This document shows positions 1 to 12,068 of a stretch of 64,000 nt of DNA, piece after piece. Each line of letters opens with the position of its first letter. Position 1 is the first letter of the stretch. The translations under genes were made by a program, and so were the position numbers. This DNA comes from Sthenelais limicola. Taxonomy: Eukaryota; Annelida; Polychaeta; Phyllodocida; Sigalionidae. The notes under the pieces are model-generated. The model had not been told where the DNA came from and did not search any database. It saw only the letters and a program-made list of their open reading frames with translations. The stretch lies in the NCBI GenBank assembly GCA_942159475.1, contig OW804102.1, positions 31,254,873 through 31,318,872 of the forward strand, written 5' to 3'.

Positions 1-54
1 CTCCAGTAACGCCATCTTACGGTCCTGACTTGCAACTCGATGTGAGAGGGACGC
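1..54 (-). CDS. DIXDC1: Dixin exon 12 (partial, cut by window edge)
   Basis: The acceptor TTGCAG ends at 55 and the exon continues off the left edge. The 18 codons present are ASLSHRVASQDRKMALLE in phase 0. This fits the LERELEHKDVLLAHC end of the vertebrate coiled coil. The remaining linker and the DIX domain are expected further left. Confidence 0.85.
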
Positions 55-392
55 CTGCAAGACAGAAATCCAGAAACCATTTGTAAAGCTTTTTTCATGT
101 TATTTAACTTGGTCAATCTCATATGCACGGTCAGTATATTTTTTTTACTTGAGAGTTATAGGGTCTAATGACAATACATTAGTATATATCAGCTCTATTA
201 TTTAAGGAGAAATTGTGAAACTGAATGTGTTAGCATAGAGAGGAGTGAGGAGAGAGGGGCGAGAGAGGGGGGGGGGGAGGGGGAGAAACAGACGGACAAA
301 AAGAAAGAAAGAGAAAAAAAGAGATAAAGAAAAGAGAAAAGAAGGAAAGAAATTAGGAAAGAAGAGAGAGAAAGAAAGAATATAACAAAAAC

Positions 393-393
<1 letters not shown>

Positions 394-469
<76 letters not shown>

Positions 470-500
470 AGAGAAAGAGAAAGAGAAAGAGAAAGAGAAA
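394..500. repeat. (GA)n/(GAAA)n microsatellite in intron 11
   Basis: About 65 bp of pure GA, then GAAAGA units. On the transcribed strand it is a CU tract starting about 30 nt after the exon 11 donor. Confidence 0.95.
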
Positions 501-530
501 ATAAATCCACAAAGCGGCAGCTGCACTGAC

Positions 531-677
531 CTCTGTCTCGCCGACTAGCTGTAGTTTCTCGTGCAGGTCTACTATCTGTGTGTGGAGGGCGCGAGTGGTC
601 ATGTCCTTGTCCTGTTGCTGGAACTGTAGACTGGCCACCAGCTCCTCTATCTGCTGGTCCCGGTGATGCAGCTCTCG
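531..677 (-). CDS. DIXDC1: Dixin exon 11: coiled coil
   Basis: 147-nt exon, exactly 49 codons, with a CTTGTAG acceptor and a GAG|GTCAGT donor (C at +3, a weaker site). The peptide starts RELHHRDQQIEELVASLQFQ and ends in LHEKLQLVGETE. It is a continuous heptad pattern. On the minus strand the following intron begins about 30 nt later with a long (CT)n tract. The exon frame stays open through that tract to about position 198, so intron retention would append a Leu/Ser low-complexity tail. Confidence 0.9.
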
Positions 678-1065
678 CTACAAGTAGTAGTACACAGGGT
701 TTATACAGGCTGTCCTTCTAACCATTTATATTCAACTTCCTTATTGATAATGACTTCATTTTACATTATAAAAACGATAGGAAAAACGCCATTTCATGCG
801 TCGTCCATTCTCTATCTAAGATGACTATTAGGCCTACAATATATTCTATTTATCTCCCCCCCCCCCCCTTGTTTTTAAATATCATGATTTCATTTTCAAT
901 TTTTCAAATATTTTATCCATATGAAATGTAATAAAATACATAAAACTCTCACTGGTACACAGAATAGTGAATAGTATTTAATATCTTAAAAAAATAATAC
1001 CAATTTACATGAATACAAAGATTTTAATCAGATTAAAACTAATTAATTAATAAATGAAATCTTAC

Positions 1066-1119
1066 CCGTAAATCATGAATTAACCTATCTTGTTCTAGCA
1101 CCTTTCTTTCTAAATCAGT
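1066..1119 (-). CDS. DIXDC1: Dixin exon 10: coiled coil
   Basis: 54-nt exon, exactly 18 codons, with a TTTCAG acceptor and a CGG|GTAAGA donor, phase 0 both sides. It encodes TDLERKVLEQDRLIHDLR. It corresponds to the DLQRKLDERNRLL part of the vertebrate coiled coil. It is too short to stand alone; support comes from both splice sites, phase and heptad continuity with exons 9 and 11. Confidence 0.87.
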
Positions 1120-1568
1120 CTGAAATGGAAAAGAAAATCAGTTTGTAAACAAGTGAAACGGACCAACTTTTTAACAAGTAATGCCAGATGGTGATATGTC
1201 TCGTTGGGGGAGGGGGAGTAGTAATTCCAGACGGCAGTATTATTGTTGACATAGTTATATTATTTCGGCTAACCTGAACATTTTCCTATCTTTCCTTAAA
1301 TTCAGTTTAAGTGCAATATAATATGTATTCTTTTTTTTTAAAGGGTTTTTATTTTCGTACATAACAGAAAAATGCAGGAATGACACCTCGCTAAAAATTA
1401 AGAGTTTTTCAAGGCTATCTGCTACTAAAATTGTTATCAAAATATAAACCTGTTGCAAGATAGGAGTATGATGATTTGAGAAATAATGAAGAAATCTTGG
1501 TATTTTCTATGAGAAATAAGAAATCTATTCATGAGGTGGGAGTGTAAGCCTATATCTCCTTTCATTAC

Positions 1569-1778
1569 CTTCTCAGTCTGGAGAGACTGTTGGGAGAAGC
1601 CCACCCGCAGCATCTCTGCCTTCATCTTGAGGAAGGCCTCGTCCTGCTCGGCCAGACGCTTCTGTAGGCCCGCCTTGGTGCCTTGTAACTGCATGGCGTC
1701 GTTCTTCACTCGTGACAACTCCTCCCGCAGATCTCTGCACATCTCCTCCGTCTGCTGGCACTGAGACTTCAGCACAAC
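1569..1778 (-). CDS. DIXDC1: Dixin exon 9: central coiled coil
   Basis: 210-nt exon, exactly 70 codons, phase 0 both sides, with a GTTGCAG acceptor and an AAG|GTAATG donor. The peptide includes DLREELSRVKNDAMQLQGTK, AGLQKRLAEQDEAFLKMKAE and MLRVGFSQQSLQTEK. The NDAMQLQGTKAGLQKRLAEQD segment lines up with EARNLQGIKDALQQRLTQQD of vertebrate Dixin. It is strongly heptad-patterned and probably gives homo- or hetero-oligomerisation. Confidence 0.93.
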
Positions 1779-1886
1779 CTGCAACACAACGTTCACCATT
1801 CATAAATACTTAATTTATTAAACTAAAGCTGTCGTATCTTCAGTTATTAAAGGCGTCGTTTATTAATATTTTAGAATTTTGATAGG

Positions 1887-1930
1887 CTTACCTGTTAAGC
1901 AGTAAGGGGAATTAAAATTATGATTTTTAA
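1887..1930. repeat. Short dispersed repeat, copy 2
   Basis: Shares GCTTACCTGTTAAGCAGTAA and GAATTAAAATTATGATTTTT with 3055-3103; both are within short Dixin introns. Confidence 0.6.
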
Positions 1931-2094
1931 TTGATTGATTTAATTTTATTAAGGGTTTACATTTGATTCAGTGGTTTGTTTTTTCTCAGCCAAACAAGCA
2001 AGCAGACAGTAACAAGCTTGTTTATTTATTATTTATGTTTCTATAATTTTTAATATAGTTCATCTCCAGGTTTCCATGGTAACACACTACTCAC

Positions 2095-2175
2095 CAGTTG
2101 TTCCTCAGCAGTGGCGCCCTCACACGGCTTAGACTCGGGATCCTCCTGTCCGTCTGCTTGTTGTCCACTCAACAG
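2095..2175 (-). CDS. DIXDC1: Dixin exon 8: coiled-coil hinge
   Basis: 81-nt exon, exactly 27 codons, phase 0 both sides, with an AATTGTAG acceptor and a CTG|GTGAGT donor. The peptide begins LLSGQQADGQEDPESKPCEG and ends ATAEEQL. It parallels the vertebrate Dixin hinge LLLNGSLPEDEQERP...PEEQL in length and in its ends (LL-G start, EEQL finish). The acidic middle breaks the coiled coil. Confidence 0.88.
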
Positions 2176-2534
2176 CTACAATTACAATTAAATCATGTTT
2201 TTAAAATATACAATTAAATAATTTTTATTTGGATAAATACGCTAAAAACCGCTACTTTTTTTGTATAATATATTTTGGTCATATCACGCAAACATGCTAA
2301 CAGGATTATACATCCCAGCTTTTGACTTTTGTTTTGCAACTTTTTTTTCTACTGCCTGTTTCCTATATTGTATAGTACCACTTAAGATAAAAGTAATAGT
2401 TTTCTTCTCTTTTTGATTTAGGATACAGCAGTGGTGAAGGTTAATTCTTATTCAATATTGATTTTTGATTTTCTTGCAACTGGTAACTCTCTATCAAGTA
2501 AATTGAGAATAATGAAAATGTATAAATTCCTTTC

Positions 2535-2620
2535 ACGCGGGATTTATTTAAAGGCACAAACGTCGGTGCACTAAAATAGCGGAAATGAATACTGCGCAAA
2601 TATTAATATGTCCACAGCAA
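2535..2620. repeat. Decayed relative of the CGCGCA MITE in intron 7
   Basis: AATAGCGGAAATGAATACTG then CGCAAATATTAATATGTCCACAG resembles 62240-62283 of the complete element. Confidence 0.55.
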
Positions 2621-2736
2621 TCAACATTTTAGTAGTTCCTATTCCTAAATACATTTCACTTTCAGTCCTTTTACAGTCACAAGAGATTTGTTCAAAATTC
2701 CCCCACTTGGAGCAGATAGACAGAATGAGCACCCAC

Positions 2737-2873
2737 CAGTTTCTGTAGTTGTAGCAGGGCCCGCTTGGTGACCTCCATGTCGTGTACCAGGCCATTCTGC
2801 TCCTCTGACAGCTCCTGCCATGGGTCCGCCTCCGTATCACACGCGTCATGTACCTCCTCGTTACGGTGGTGCC
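2737..2873 (-). CDS. DIXDC1: Dixin exon 7: start of coiled coil
   Basis: 137-nt exon with an ATGTGCAG acceptor and a CTG|GTGGGT donor, phase 1 in and phase 0 out. It encodes an acidic stretch (HHRNEEVHDACDTEADPWQE) and then LSEEQNGLVHDMEVTKRALL with QLQKL. The heptad pattern at the end (LVHDMEVTKRALLQLQKL) corresponds to the LEKEMEEAKKMISGLQALL helix that starts the coiled coil of vertebrate Dixin (recalled). Confidence 0.88.
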
Positions 2874-3054
2874 CTGCACATATCAAATAGTTGGACTTAG
2901 AACTACTTTGGCATGATTATGAGTGATAGATGCACCGAGGAATCCTTCTGTTGCCTTAAATGTTGGTACCCCTAATACACAAACCCCACATCAATACAGC
3001 AGTCCTAGTCCACTCGTTCTTGGGATATTCTCTCTACTTTATTTTAGAATATTT

Positions 3055-3103
3055 CAGAGACTTACCTGTTAAGCAGTAAGTTGAATTAAAATTATGATTT
3101 TTT
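3055..3103. repeat. Short dispersed repeat (ACTTACCTGTTAAGCAGTAAG)
   Basis: CTTACCTGTTAAGCAGTAAG and GAATTAAAATTATGATTTTT recur at 1887-1930, with weaker relatives at 53697-53730 and 62330-62375. Confidence 0.6.
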
Positions 3104-3439
3104 TGAGGGCGAGAAAATATTAAAAATTTATATTTGAACTATTTCGGCATAATTTGAGGGGATAGGTTCACCAAAAAGCAAAAATATTGCAGAATAATTT
3201 GGATGATGCCTTACAGCAGTACTGGGAGAGATTATATATCAAGAGCTGCATAATTAGGAAAATGAACTTCTTAGAAAATTGAGAGCTTCAAGAATGGAAG
3301 GCGGATTCAATTGGTTGTAAAATAGTGTTGATTGATTCAAAGCTAGGTTTTCTCTTGTTAAAACCATCAAATCGATATAACTCTAAGCCTTTGTTTTGTT
3401 TTTTTATCTTCAAGAATCTTAAGCATAGGGCCTACATAC

Positions 3440-3648
3440 CTGAGTCGAACTCCTGGTTGGGGCTCTTGGGAGCACCAAAGTTGAGCCTGCGGTTAGCTTT
3501 AGGAGAGCCAGGTACAGACGAGCGGGGACTGGAACCACAACTGGCGCCCTCTAGTTCCCCGCGCTCTCGACAGCGTAGGACCTGGAGCTGCTCGCCACGC
3601 TCTGGGTCGCCCTGCGTTACCTCACTCTCACTGCCACTACCCTGGAAC
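3440..3648 (-). CDS. DIXDC1: Dixin exon 6: Ser/Pro/Arg-rich linker
   Basis: 209-nt exon with a CCCCACAG acceptor and a CAG|GTATGT donor, phase 2 in and phase 1 out. It encodes an FQGSGSESEVTQGDPERGEQ-like start, an LQVLRCRERGELEG middle and a C-terminal SSPRSSVPGSPKANRRLNFG stretch. It is low in secondary structure and rich in S/P/R, with SPRS and PGSPK phosphosite-like motifs. It occupies the position of the poorly conserved Dixin linker between CH and coiled coil. Assignment rests on open frame, both splice sites and phase, not on sequence identity. Confidence 0.82.
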
Positions 3649-3794
3649 CTGTGGGGCAATAGAGGGGAAATAGTGTTATTTGTTTTGATTGAAATATTAT
3701 CAAAACCAATCATTATTTTCTATATAGTGTCAGCCTGAGTCATCTAACTCTTAAATACTGCCACTATACTACCATGGAACCTGGGGAAATAAAG

Positions 3795-3887
3795 GTCCAC
3801 TAAGCCGATCCTCATGCAATTCTCTCGGAACTTACTGGAAAAGGGTCCTCTGCAGCGCAAAATTGCATGAGAATTGCCTTAGTGGAC
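3795..3887. repeat. Hairpin repeat (GTCCACTAAGCC family)
   Basis: GTCCACTAAGCCGATCCTCA at the left pairs with ATGAGAATTGCCTTAGTGGAC at the right as a near-palindrome. Related to 33307-33383 and 52038-52092. Confidence 0.75.
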
Positions 3888-4711
3888 TTGGCTCTTACTA
3901 AGAAGAGAGAATTTTTCTTATACCCTGACCATTGTTGTTGTATAAAAACATTTTAATGACATTACAAGTGGTCGAAATATTATCAATACCAATCATATGC
4001 CATGATCATTATTTTCTAAGTTTACCAGGCTATATAATCCTGGCCTGGAAATATGTATTCACCTTAGTTATAGCATTGGCCAAGTCTCCATTCACAACAC
4101 TAACAGACAAAGAACATGATTTTCCCTGGAAAACTACAACTTAAAAGGCAATGTGCAAGTCTGATCATATCCAAAGTTAATCCATGCCTGAAATTTACTT
4201 TCCCAACTTCAAGGCTTATCCGAGGCCCTGTACTTCATGTTCCTTCAGTGATACTGAGATAGTCTTACTTGGAATATGAACTGTCACTCAAGAGGATATC
4301 ATGTTGTTCTTATTAGTCATCGATATATAAAATACTTAATCACTTATAAATATATATTTTACGAGGCTAGGGACTGATAGACAAGGAGGGAAAGTGAGGG
4401 GGAGGAGAGAAGAGAGTTAACCTTCATCGACAACCCTCCATGGAAACGAGGGAGAGTTGAGAGAGATGTTATGATTGACCAAGTCATACAGTTTGTAGAG
4501 CAAGTTTAACTGAAGCTAATCCAATTAGCCATAAACCCATATATAACCGTTCCCTTCCATGTCTCATAAAACCATCGTTTGATTGTTATAATCCACGCCC
4601 GAGGCTACAACCTCCACACCTCCATACATAGACCTGTCCTAGGTCTCTACACTGGATAGTTTACTTGTATTTATTCAAGCTCTTGAAAATAATACCTAAT
4701 ATATACCCAGA

Positions 4712-4914
4712 CAGTCTAGGCCCAAAGGTGAGATTCCCTTCAAACAGAGAGGGAAAGCCTCTCGCCTCAAACTACATAGTACCATTATAATTCCATTGAG
4801 ACCAAAATGACTTTATAATCCCATTCCTCCTAGGCCAGAAAACCGAATAGCGAAGTAGGCGTTCAATCACTGACATACCCTTCTTATCTGATCTGTGGGT
4901 TTGGGCGTGGACTG
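4712..4914 (+). mobile_element. MITE-A copy 1
   Basis: About 200-bp element starting CAGTCTAGGCCCAAAG and ending with a degraded GGACTG. Internal markers are GGGAAAGCCTCTCGCC, CCATTATAATTCCATT, CCTAGGCCAG, TTAGCGAAGTAGGCG and TTATCTGATCTG. Forward orientation is defined by these. Confidence 0.85.
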
Positions 4915-6868
4915 TACCATGATTATGTTCAATAAAGATGTTGGTCGTTCCCCAGATTCTGGGGAAGTATACTACCACCTATTACAGCATGATGGTTCAC
5001 TCGTCTTCCAGTTATATTTGTCCCTTTCTTTCTTGAGCAGTATACTGTTATAACTGATTTAACATGTTAAACTCTTACAGCTAGAGTGGCAATAGCATTA
5101 TAGTGTAGTATACTACCAGCTATTGTATAATAATTTACCAGTGAGTCACTTGGTTAATCTATACATGATCCTTGAACACCCTGAGGCAGTAAGATAATTA
5201 ATTACTACATCTCGTGACAAAATGATGAATGGTTCAGGTAAAATTTCAAAAACGAAGTATGAAATTTATCTAATGAAACTGAATGTAAACAATCCCATAA
5301 ATAAGAGCAAGTTTAAGGAGGGATACATCCCACGCTTGGGCCCGATTCAAATAACAATGTAAGCGTTACCCTACACAATACAATGGTTGCCAATAGTTTT
5401 TATGTGATGGGAATGATACATGGGTGACTTCTGTGGCATCCTTCATGTCCACTTTGTTTTGCTGGTGTCTACTTTTGACATTGGTGTCACAACATTGGAT
5501 AGTGGTCATACTTTTCCTACAATGGATGATAGGTTTTTTTTAAAATAAAGAGCCAAAGCTTAGTACTAATTCGTCCCTTGGTAAAATGAACAGGGTAATA
5601 AGTAAATGAGATAATGTATTTGGGCTCTATCTGGGTCCATGTCTCTGCTATCTCTCTCCTATTATTCAGTCAATTATTTCACCTCAATACATCTACCTGT
5701 TATATGCTTATAATATATTGATTAGGAATTGTATTACTATTGATCCTAGAAATATGAAGATTGCTTGTTCTCTACAGAACCCATTTATAAGTTCTCAATA
5801 AAAATAACCTGCGAATTATTTTATGGATAACTAATACCAGATAAACATACTTTTGTATGCAATAATAATTTACTGTATAATGCAATATATCTCATACATA
5901 TCATTGACTAGATAAAATACTTAGGATACTCTCAGATAATACATATCTGGGGCCTTTTGGCGATTGTTACATACAGGCAATGACTGAATCGATGTTATCC
6001 TTTTATCGTGTTATCATATCCAAATTAGACCTCAAGTCAAAATTCTTTGGACATTCTGAAGTCAATGATTTATAATTGGGTAAATATACAACTAAAGAAT
6101 CACAGGAGTTGATTAGTTTTTAGTTTTGAATTGGAAAGACCCAGACCTAATTCGTCCATATTCCTCTGATGAATCAAGATTCATTTAAACACATTCATGA
6201 TGATTCATTCATCTTATTGTTATGTTATTATGCACCATTTATTATCTAGCAGCCACAATGTTATTTATATATGCTGGCTAATCATTACTTGTTTGGTACA
6301 ACTTGATAAATAGAATGGAAATTGAAATATATTCGCTTGAACTGGAATTAAGTTTCTATAGGTGGTGATTTAGCATCACAGCCTCCTCAGAGAAGTCTCA
6401 ATCGGAACTTTCAAAATTGCGGAGAATTAATTCCTCCTGAACACTAACATAAAACGAATCCAAAATCGGACCTTTCGAAATTGATGAAGATTCCCGAAGA
6501 GACTGAAATCTAACCTAAAATCCAATCAATGAATCCAAAAAGGAATAAAATCTAACTTACAATCAGAAACCAAGAAAACAGATCCAAATTCTCGACAGAA
6601 ATCAGAGATTGGTGAACTCAGGTGAGAATGGTAGATTACCTGGAGTAGGGTCGGTTAATCCGTAACAATTTGCCTATAACAGTCCTATAGAGGAGAGATG
6701 AGTGGTCCAGTGTCCAGCACATGATGCTCTGACCACTGGCCACTTATACTGACCAACACAACTATAGAGGATAGAGTGGTCAACCACTGGAACTCAGTGT
6801 GGTAGGACAGTGGCCAAACTAGGTCTCTGTGTAGCAGGGGAGGGGAGAGACAGAGGGGGGGGGGGGGA

Positions 6869-6881
6869 GAGAGAGAGTGAG

Positions 6882-6937
<56 letters not shown>

Positions 6938-6955
6938 GGGGGAGAGAGAGAGAGT

Positions 6956-7045
<90 letters not shown>

Positions 7046-7050
7046 GAGAG
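6869..7050. repeat. Compound (GA)n/(GACA)n microsatellite
   Basis: GA runs interrupted by eight GACA units at 6904-6937. Confidence 0.95.
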
Positions 7051-7800
7051 AGTAACATCTGCTAATTATAATTTGAATGGTCCAGAGGCAGAATGAAAGG
7101 CTATATTGCCCATTATCTAATTCATTGGATTCTAATAGACTGTTCATACCATAACAAGCATGAACATCGGAGAAATGTTGTTGTTGGTGAGGGGTGGGTC
7201 CTCCCATATTTATTTATTGAGGAAAGTTTGAGGACATGGGGGCGGAGATCCCTAGTCACCCCCTCCCTTTTTCTTTGAAGTGCCTTCAACAGAGATGGGT
7301 CAGACCATCAGGTTATGGACAGTACTATCCACACTCCCCACCTAGACACTTGTATGTATTCATTTGGTAATGATGAACATGCTGACATACATAATCCCTT
7401 TCATAGAAGGTTACGAAAAACAAGATTTGTGTTTACTTTTTACTACAAAAACAGGCCCACATCACGTCACTGTATTTATACAATGCATATTTTTTTCCAT
7501 ACGTGTGGCTGAATAATTAGAAAACATGGTTTTAAAGAATGAAAAATCGAAATATAATTTTAGGCCATAATTTCTGCTATCTTTCATCCTTTGTTCCTAC
7601 CCTGCTTTCTAAGTCTCTTTCCCCAATCCCAGGGGTGATGCGACATCTCATTGGATAATGTTACAAACAGGGAATGACAATCTTGGCATATGTCAACAAC
7701 TAGGTTTGATACATGCACTAAGGAGAAACAATAACAGCTTATAACCCAGAACCTATAGACCTCCGCCCTTCATTTATACCATAATGATCTACAATAAACC

Positions 7801-8105
7801 ATTTATCAGGGATGCAGGTCGGGTCATGGCAAAATTGCTGGAAATTTCCTATAAAAGAGTTAATTCTTTATTATTCAGAGCCATTTCTGCCTGTGCGGAA
7901 TATTTCAAACTCATTTAAAAGACATTTTGATGACCAAAATAGTATTTAGATGTCGAAAATTGGTCAATGTATCTTCGAGAATTTCCTTCCCAATCTTGAC
8001 GAAATTTAGTTATTAATCATGGTGGCATTTGAGAGGGATTTGACAATTGTTGGAGGTTTTCGAACACACTGATTTTAGAACAAATACTGAAGACTTGCAT
8101 CTTTG
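7801..8105. repeat. Dispersed repeat C, copy 1
   Basis: Ends in CAAATACTGAAGACTTGCAT, with a start-like CAGGGATGCAGGTCGGGTCATG. The terminus and GGTCATGGCAAAA motif recur in 21745-21990 and 28430-28602. Confidence 0.5.
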
Positions 8106-9957
8106 ATTTATTTTTTGAATACTCATGACAAGTCATAGCGCCAATATTCCCAACAACTGAAGAATCTAAATGGACGCACATCGTCCTGAAAATAGTATTC
8201 TTTTCAAAAAGACAACTATTTACCAATAAAGCTCGACATATAAAATCTAAGGATATTAAGATATGAATCAGGACATGTATACAGTAAATCTAAGAAAAGT
8301 ATTCATAATTACATTTTTCAAGTTACATTTTTGCGGCACAATTATTTATTCTATTTTTGCTGTAATTTCGAAATTAATTAACTCCAACCAGATTAGCCTG
8401 CTTAGAATGCCATGGACCACATCTCTACACTCCTGAGGAATGATCACATTTGTGGAAGATCTATAAATAACTCGAATGCTTTTTCACACCATCCTAATTA
8501 AGCTGGAGTAATTAGGGGTTAATACTAAGGTAATAACATGTCGCTATACGTGTGCCTTATCTATGTTATCTATGGTTGAGTCAATGTTATCGCTCAGACA
8601 CTGATTGGATCAACCTCAGGGATTATGTCATTCAGCAAGATACCACATACAGGATTAGCAGGGGTGGATGACCCATTTCCAAGACAGGTCACGATAAAAT
8701 CAGCTGTTTTATTGAATTTCAATAACCAAATATATTCATGAATGAAAACAAACTTCATGAGAATATTGGTTTAACTGAGATTGGACTCAAATAGAATGTA
8801 TTTTTTAAAAAGAGTAATTGAAAATTCTAGAACATGAAGACTCATATTCAAACTAAGAATTGTCCAGGTGTATATTAAGTACCGATAATATAATTATTTA
8901 CAGAATAATAAGTTATTGGAATTAATATTGTCAACGAGACTTAAAGTTAAAAAATTAATTCATCACAATACTTGCACTGTGTCTGAAGGAGCCACATGAA
9001 AACTCAAGAAACGTCAGCAACGAAAACATAGCTGAAGCATTCTTTGGGGAGGAAGTTGTTGATTTTAATCCTACTGAACTATGCTCTAGTAGAAGCTTTA
9101 TTCCTTTATTATAGGTGAGAAAGGGAACTTGCGGGTAAACTACAACCTGCAATTTTCAAACGTTAAAAAAAGCTTATTTAATTTGCATATCATCATATAC
9201 CCCCACCCCAATGTATAAGTTAAATGACCGACCATGGGGGGAAAAGGTCAAAATGCCTGGTTAGGTTTGGTCTGAAATCTGTAAACATTGTTCATATTTT
9301 CGTCTCTAGCTTTGACCAACTTCCAACAAAAAAAATGTAGTGGGTGGGAGAAGAGCAATACTAGAGCCGCCGGGTTTGGAAAGCAGTACACTCGCATGCC
9401 TGTGAGTTGGATCAGGGATCATATAATATCATAGTGTCTCTGGTTGGGTGCCAGTTGCCATTACACCCCCATTTTTGGGAGGACGATATTAGAGGACTTT
9501 TCCTGAGCTAGAATATTGACAGGTTAAAAGACAAATCGTCTGCAGTGCATACAGCCCACGCCCTCTATCTGGCATCACACTAATTATCCACATCCACTAG
9601 AAGAGCCCTAATCAAACTAAAGTAAACTAGACACATTTTACAGAACGAGGGAGGTAGCAATGGGACCTCAACATAAGCCACACAAAGCCATGTAAAATCA
9701 AGTGTCCTGTTGCTCCGACTTGTCTTATATACCCCACATGGTCTCAACATCTTTTTTTGTTTTTTTTCGTGGACGATGGATTTCTTCCCCTCAACTTATC
9801 TCCGTCAAAGGACAATGATAATGCGACATATATTTACTCCCATGATACCTAGGGGAAATGGAGGGTGGGTCTCTATATATTCTAATCTAAGACCCAGGTT
9901 AAGACATGTGTACGGAGCAACAGCCCTGTTCAGTTCAGTAATGAGTGGTGGCTTTAC

Positions 9958-10004
9958 CTGAGGAAGTCAACGAGGAGCTTCTCGATCAGCAGAAGAGTAA
10001 ACAT
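9958..10004 (-). CDS. Possible alternative first coding exon of Dixin (CH-less isoform)
   Basis: Inside intron 5, an ATG at 10004-10002 (A at -3) opens a 15-codon frame, MFTLLLIEKLLVDFL, ending after two further bases at a strong CAG|GTAAAG donor at 9957. It ends in phase 2, the same as exon 5, so joining to exon 6 (AG|G) keeps the Dixin frame. The upstream frame is open for about 35 codons to a TAA with no other in-frame ATG. An out-of-frame ATG lies 18 nt upstream. The hydrophobic start would replace the CH domain. Vertebrate Dixin genes are known to use internal promoters for CH-less isoforms, which is a precedent, not proof. No transcript evidence is available here. Confidence 0.42.
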
Positions 10005-11726
10005 GATGGTCCCAGACACAACATGTCTTCTCCACTGATGGGCAAAGACTGCAGGTTCAGTGATCACAGAGACAACATATAATAGGTATGATCCACACCG
10101 TTACAAAGTTCCGAAATCTTCACAGAGACTACACAGGCTAAGTATGATCCAGACTTTTGAAAAGTTCCACAACCTTGACCATGATCATTGTCCCTTGTCC
10201 TTGTCACAGAAAGGGTAGCAGATCCGTCAGTAGTCTTTTTGGTGGTCAGGCGAAAGGAAAGTAAGATCTAACGCCAATACACACTTGAGTTCCTGTATAG
10301 AAACTTTTCTCGGTGGTTAATCCTTGGTTATAGTAATATATATATATAGAAGGATATATTAAGAGTGTCCTACTACCACATGCACTCATACAGTGTGGTC
10401 GCCAAGAGGATCCTACAGCGGATATTTTGTAACCCAGGAAATGTTAGAGTGGATTATGGTCTGTGGTATCAATCACATGAGAGAACGGAGATATAACCCT
10501 ACCCAACCATAGGTCAGTTGTAACAGAAGTGAAGGATCATGGAATTGAATAATCAATAGAAAAAAGATACAGTGGATACATATGAATAGTGTTCCGGTGG
10601 ATCTAAAATCATTTCCATATATCACCAAGAATTGATATGACACAAGAAAAAAGGGTCACATTTCATCTTGGTGAAATGATTTGCAATTTTGGAATTAATT
10701 TTGTATTTAAACATTAAAAATCATGACGAGTTTGCCTTCATCAATTATACGATTGTGTATACATACATGCATGTATATCGTTCCCCCATATAGTGTTATC
10801 GATAACCTCTAGTTATCACTCATACCCAACCAGACAGCACTACTACCATATTTGTATATCAGTTACGGACAGTACCAGTCACTCACTTCCGAATAATATT
10901 TAGCCCATGGAAACTCAATAGGCATAGATATATAGGTATGTTCTACCTAACCAAATTTATATCAATTATTATTAATTATATTTATATTAATCATCATTAA
11001 TTATAGATGTCCTTTTGTAAGTGAAAAATTGTTATTTCCAGTGAAAGGATGATATCTTCATGATATATAAGAGGCTCCACAGACATTTTTTCATCTGTCG
11101 ATATGTGCAATGTTCACAATTGATAATTTCTATTAGTTTAAGTCCATATCACTGAACAAGGCCCATAGCTGAAATGAAATTCGATATTCCCAGTATCAGA
11201 GTGATAATGTTCATGTGGATTGATGAGTGCATTTGAAGTCAGAATTAGAAATAGATACTTAACTTATGAAGAATATTTTATAACGATGCATTAGAGTTGT
11301 AACTTTGAACGAAGAGATAACAGTGCCAAAAGTGCATGGTGAAATATATTAGCACTTGGAGAAACTGCACGAAATCCTTATGAATATATCAGGAAGCTTT
11401 AAAAAAAACCTAAAATGTGGTAATCCAATTATTTGCAGAATCGCTAATCACCCTTGTGCAAATATTGATTTCCAGAGAGATAGAGAGATCAAAGTTAAGA
11501 ATGTTTATAAATGTCTTTGAAACTTTGGTCCCATCCTGCAAGGAAATATTGCAGTCCAAAATAAAATTTCCAATGTGTATTATTCAATTTGTTGAGATGT
11601 GATATATACTTTAACTTGGTTGGTGTATATTATTGAATCTCACAAATAAGAATATCAATCAATTCACCAAGGAATTCCAAAACACACCAATCAGCATGAA
11701 GATTGAAGAACTACTTGGAGAGAGCT

Positions 11727-12068
<342 letters not shown>

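Larger units (their letters stand above)
3649..9957. other. Dixin intron 5, left part: no gene seen
   Basis: Non-coding AT-rich DNA. It contains a hairpin repeat (3795-3887), one MITE-A copy (4712-4914), a (GA)n/(GACA)n microsatellite (6869-7050) and a dispersed repeat with terminus AAATACTGAAGACTTGCAT (7801-8105). Every open frame of 60-140 codons here is short, repeat-derived or lacks splice support. Confidence 0.7.

Noticed and set aside
198..638. Long Leu/Ser open frame through the GA repeat
   Set aside because: The right part is real Dixin exon 11. The rest is (CT)n read as SLSLSL after a splice donor at 530.
6794..7207. Several 80-140-codon frames on both strands
   Set aside because: Pure translation of (GA)n/(GACA)n repeats in multiple frames.
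9958..10060. Internal cassette exon between Dixin exons 5 and 6
   Set aside because: The available acceptors (after CCTGCAG or CCCATCAG) do not give the phase needed after exon 5, so a first exon fits better.
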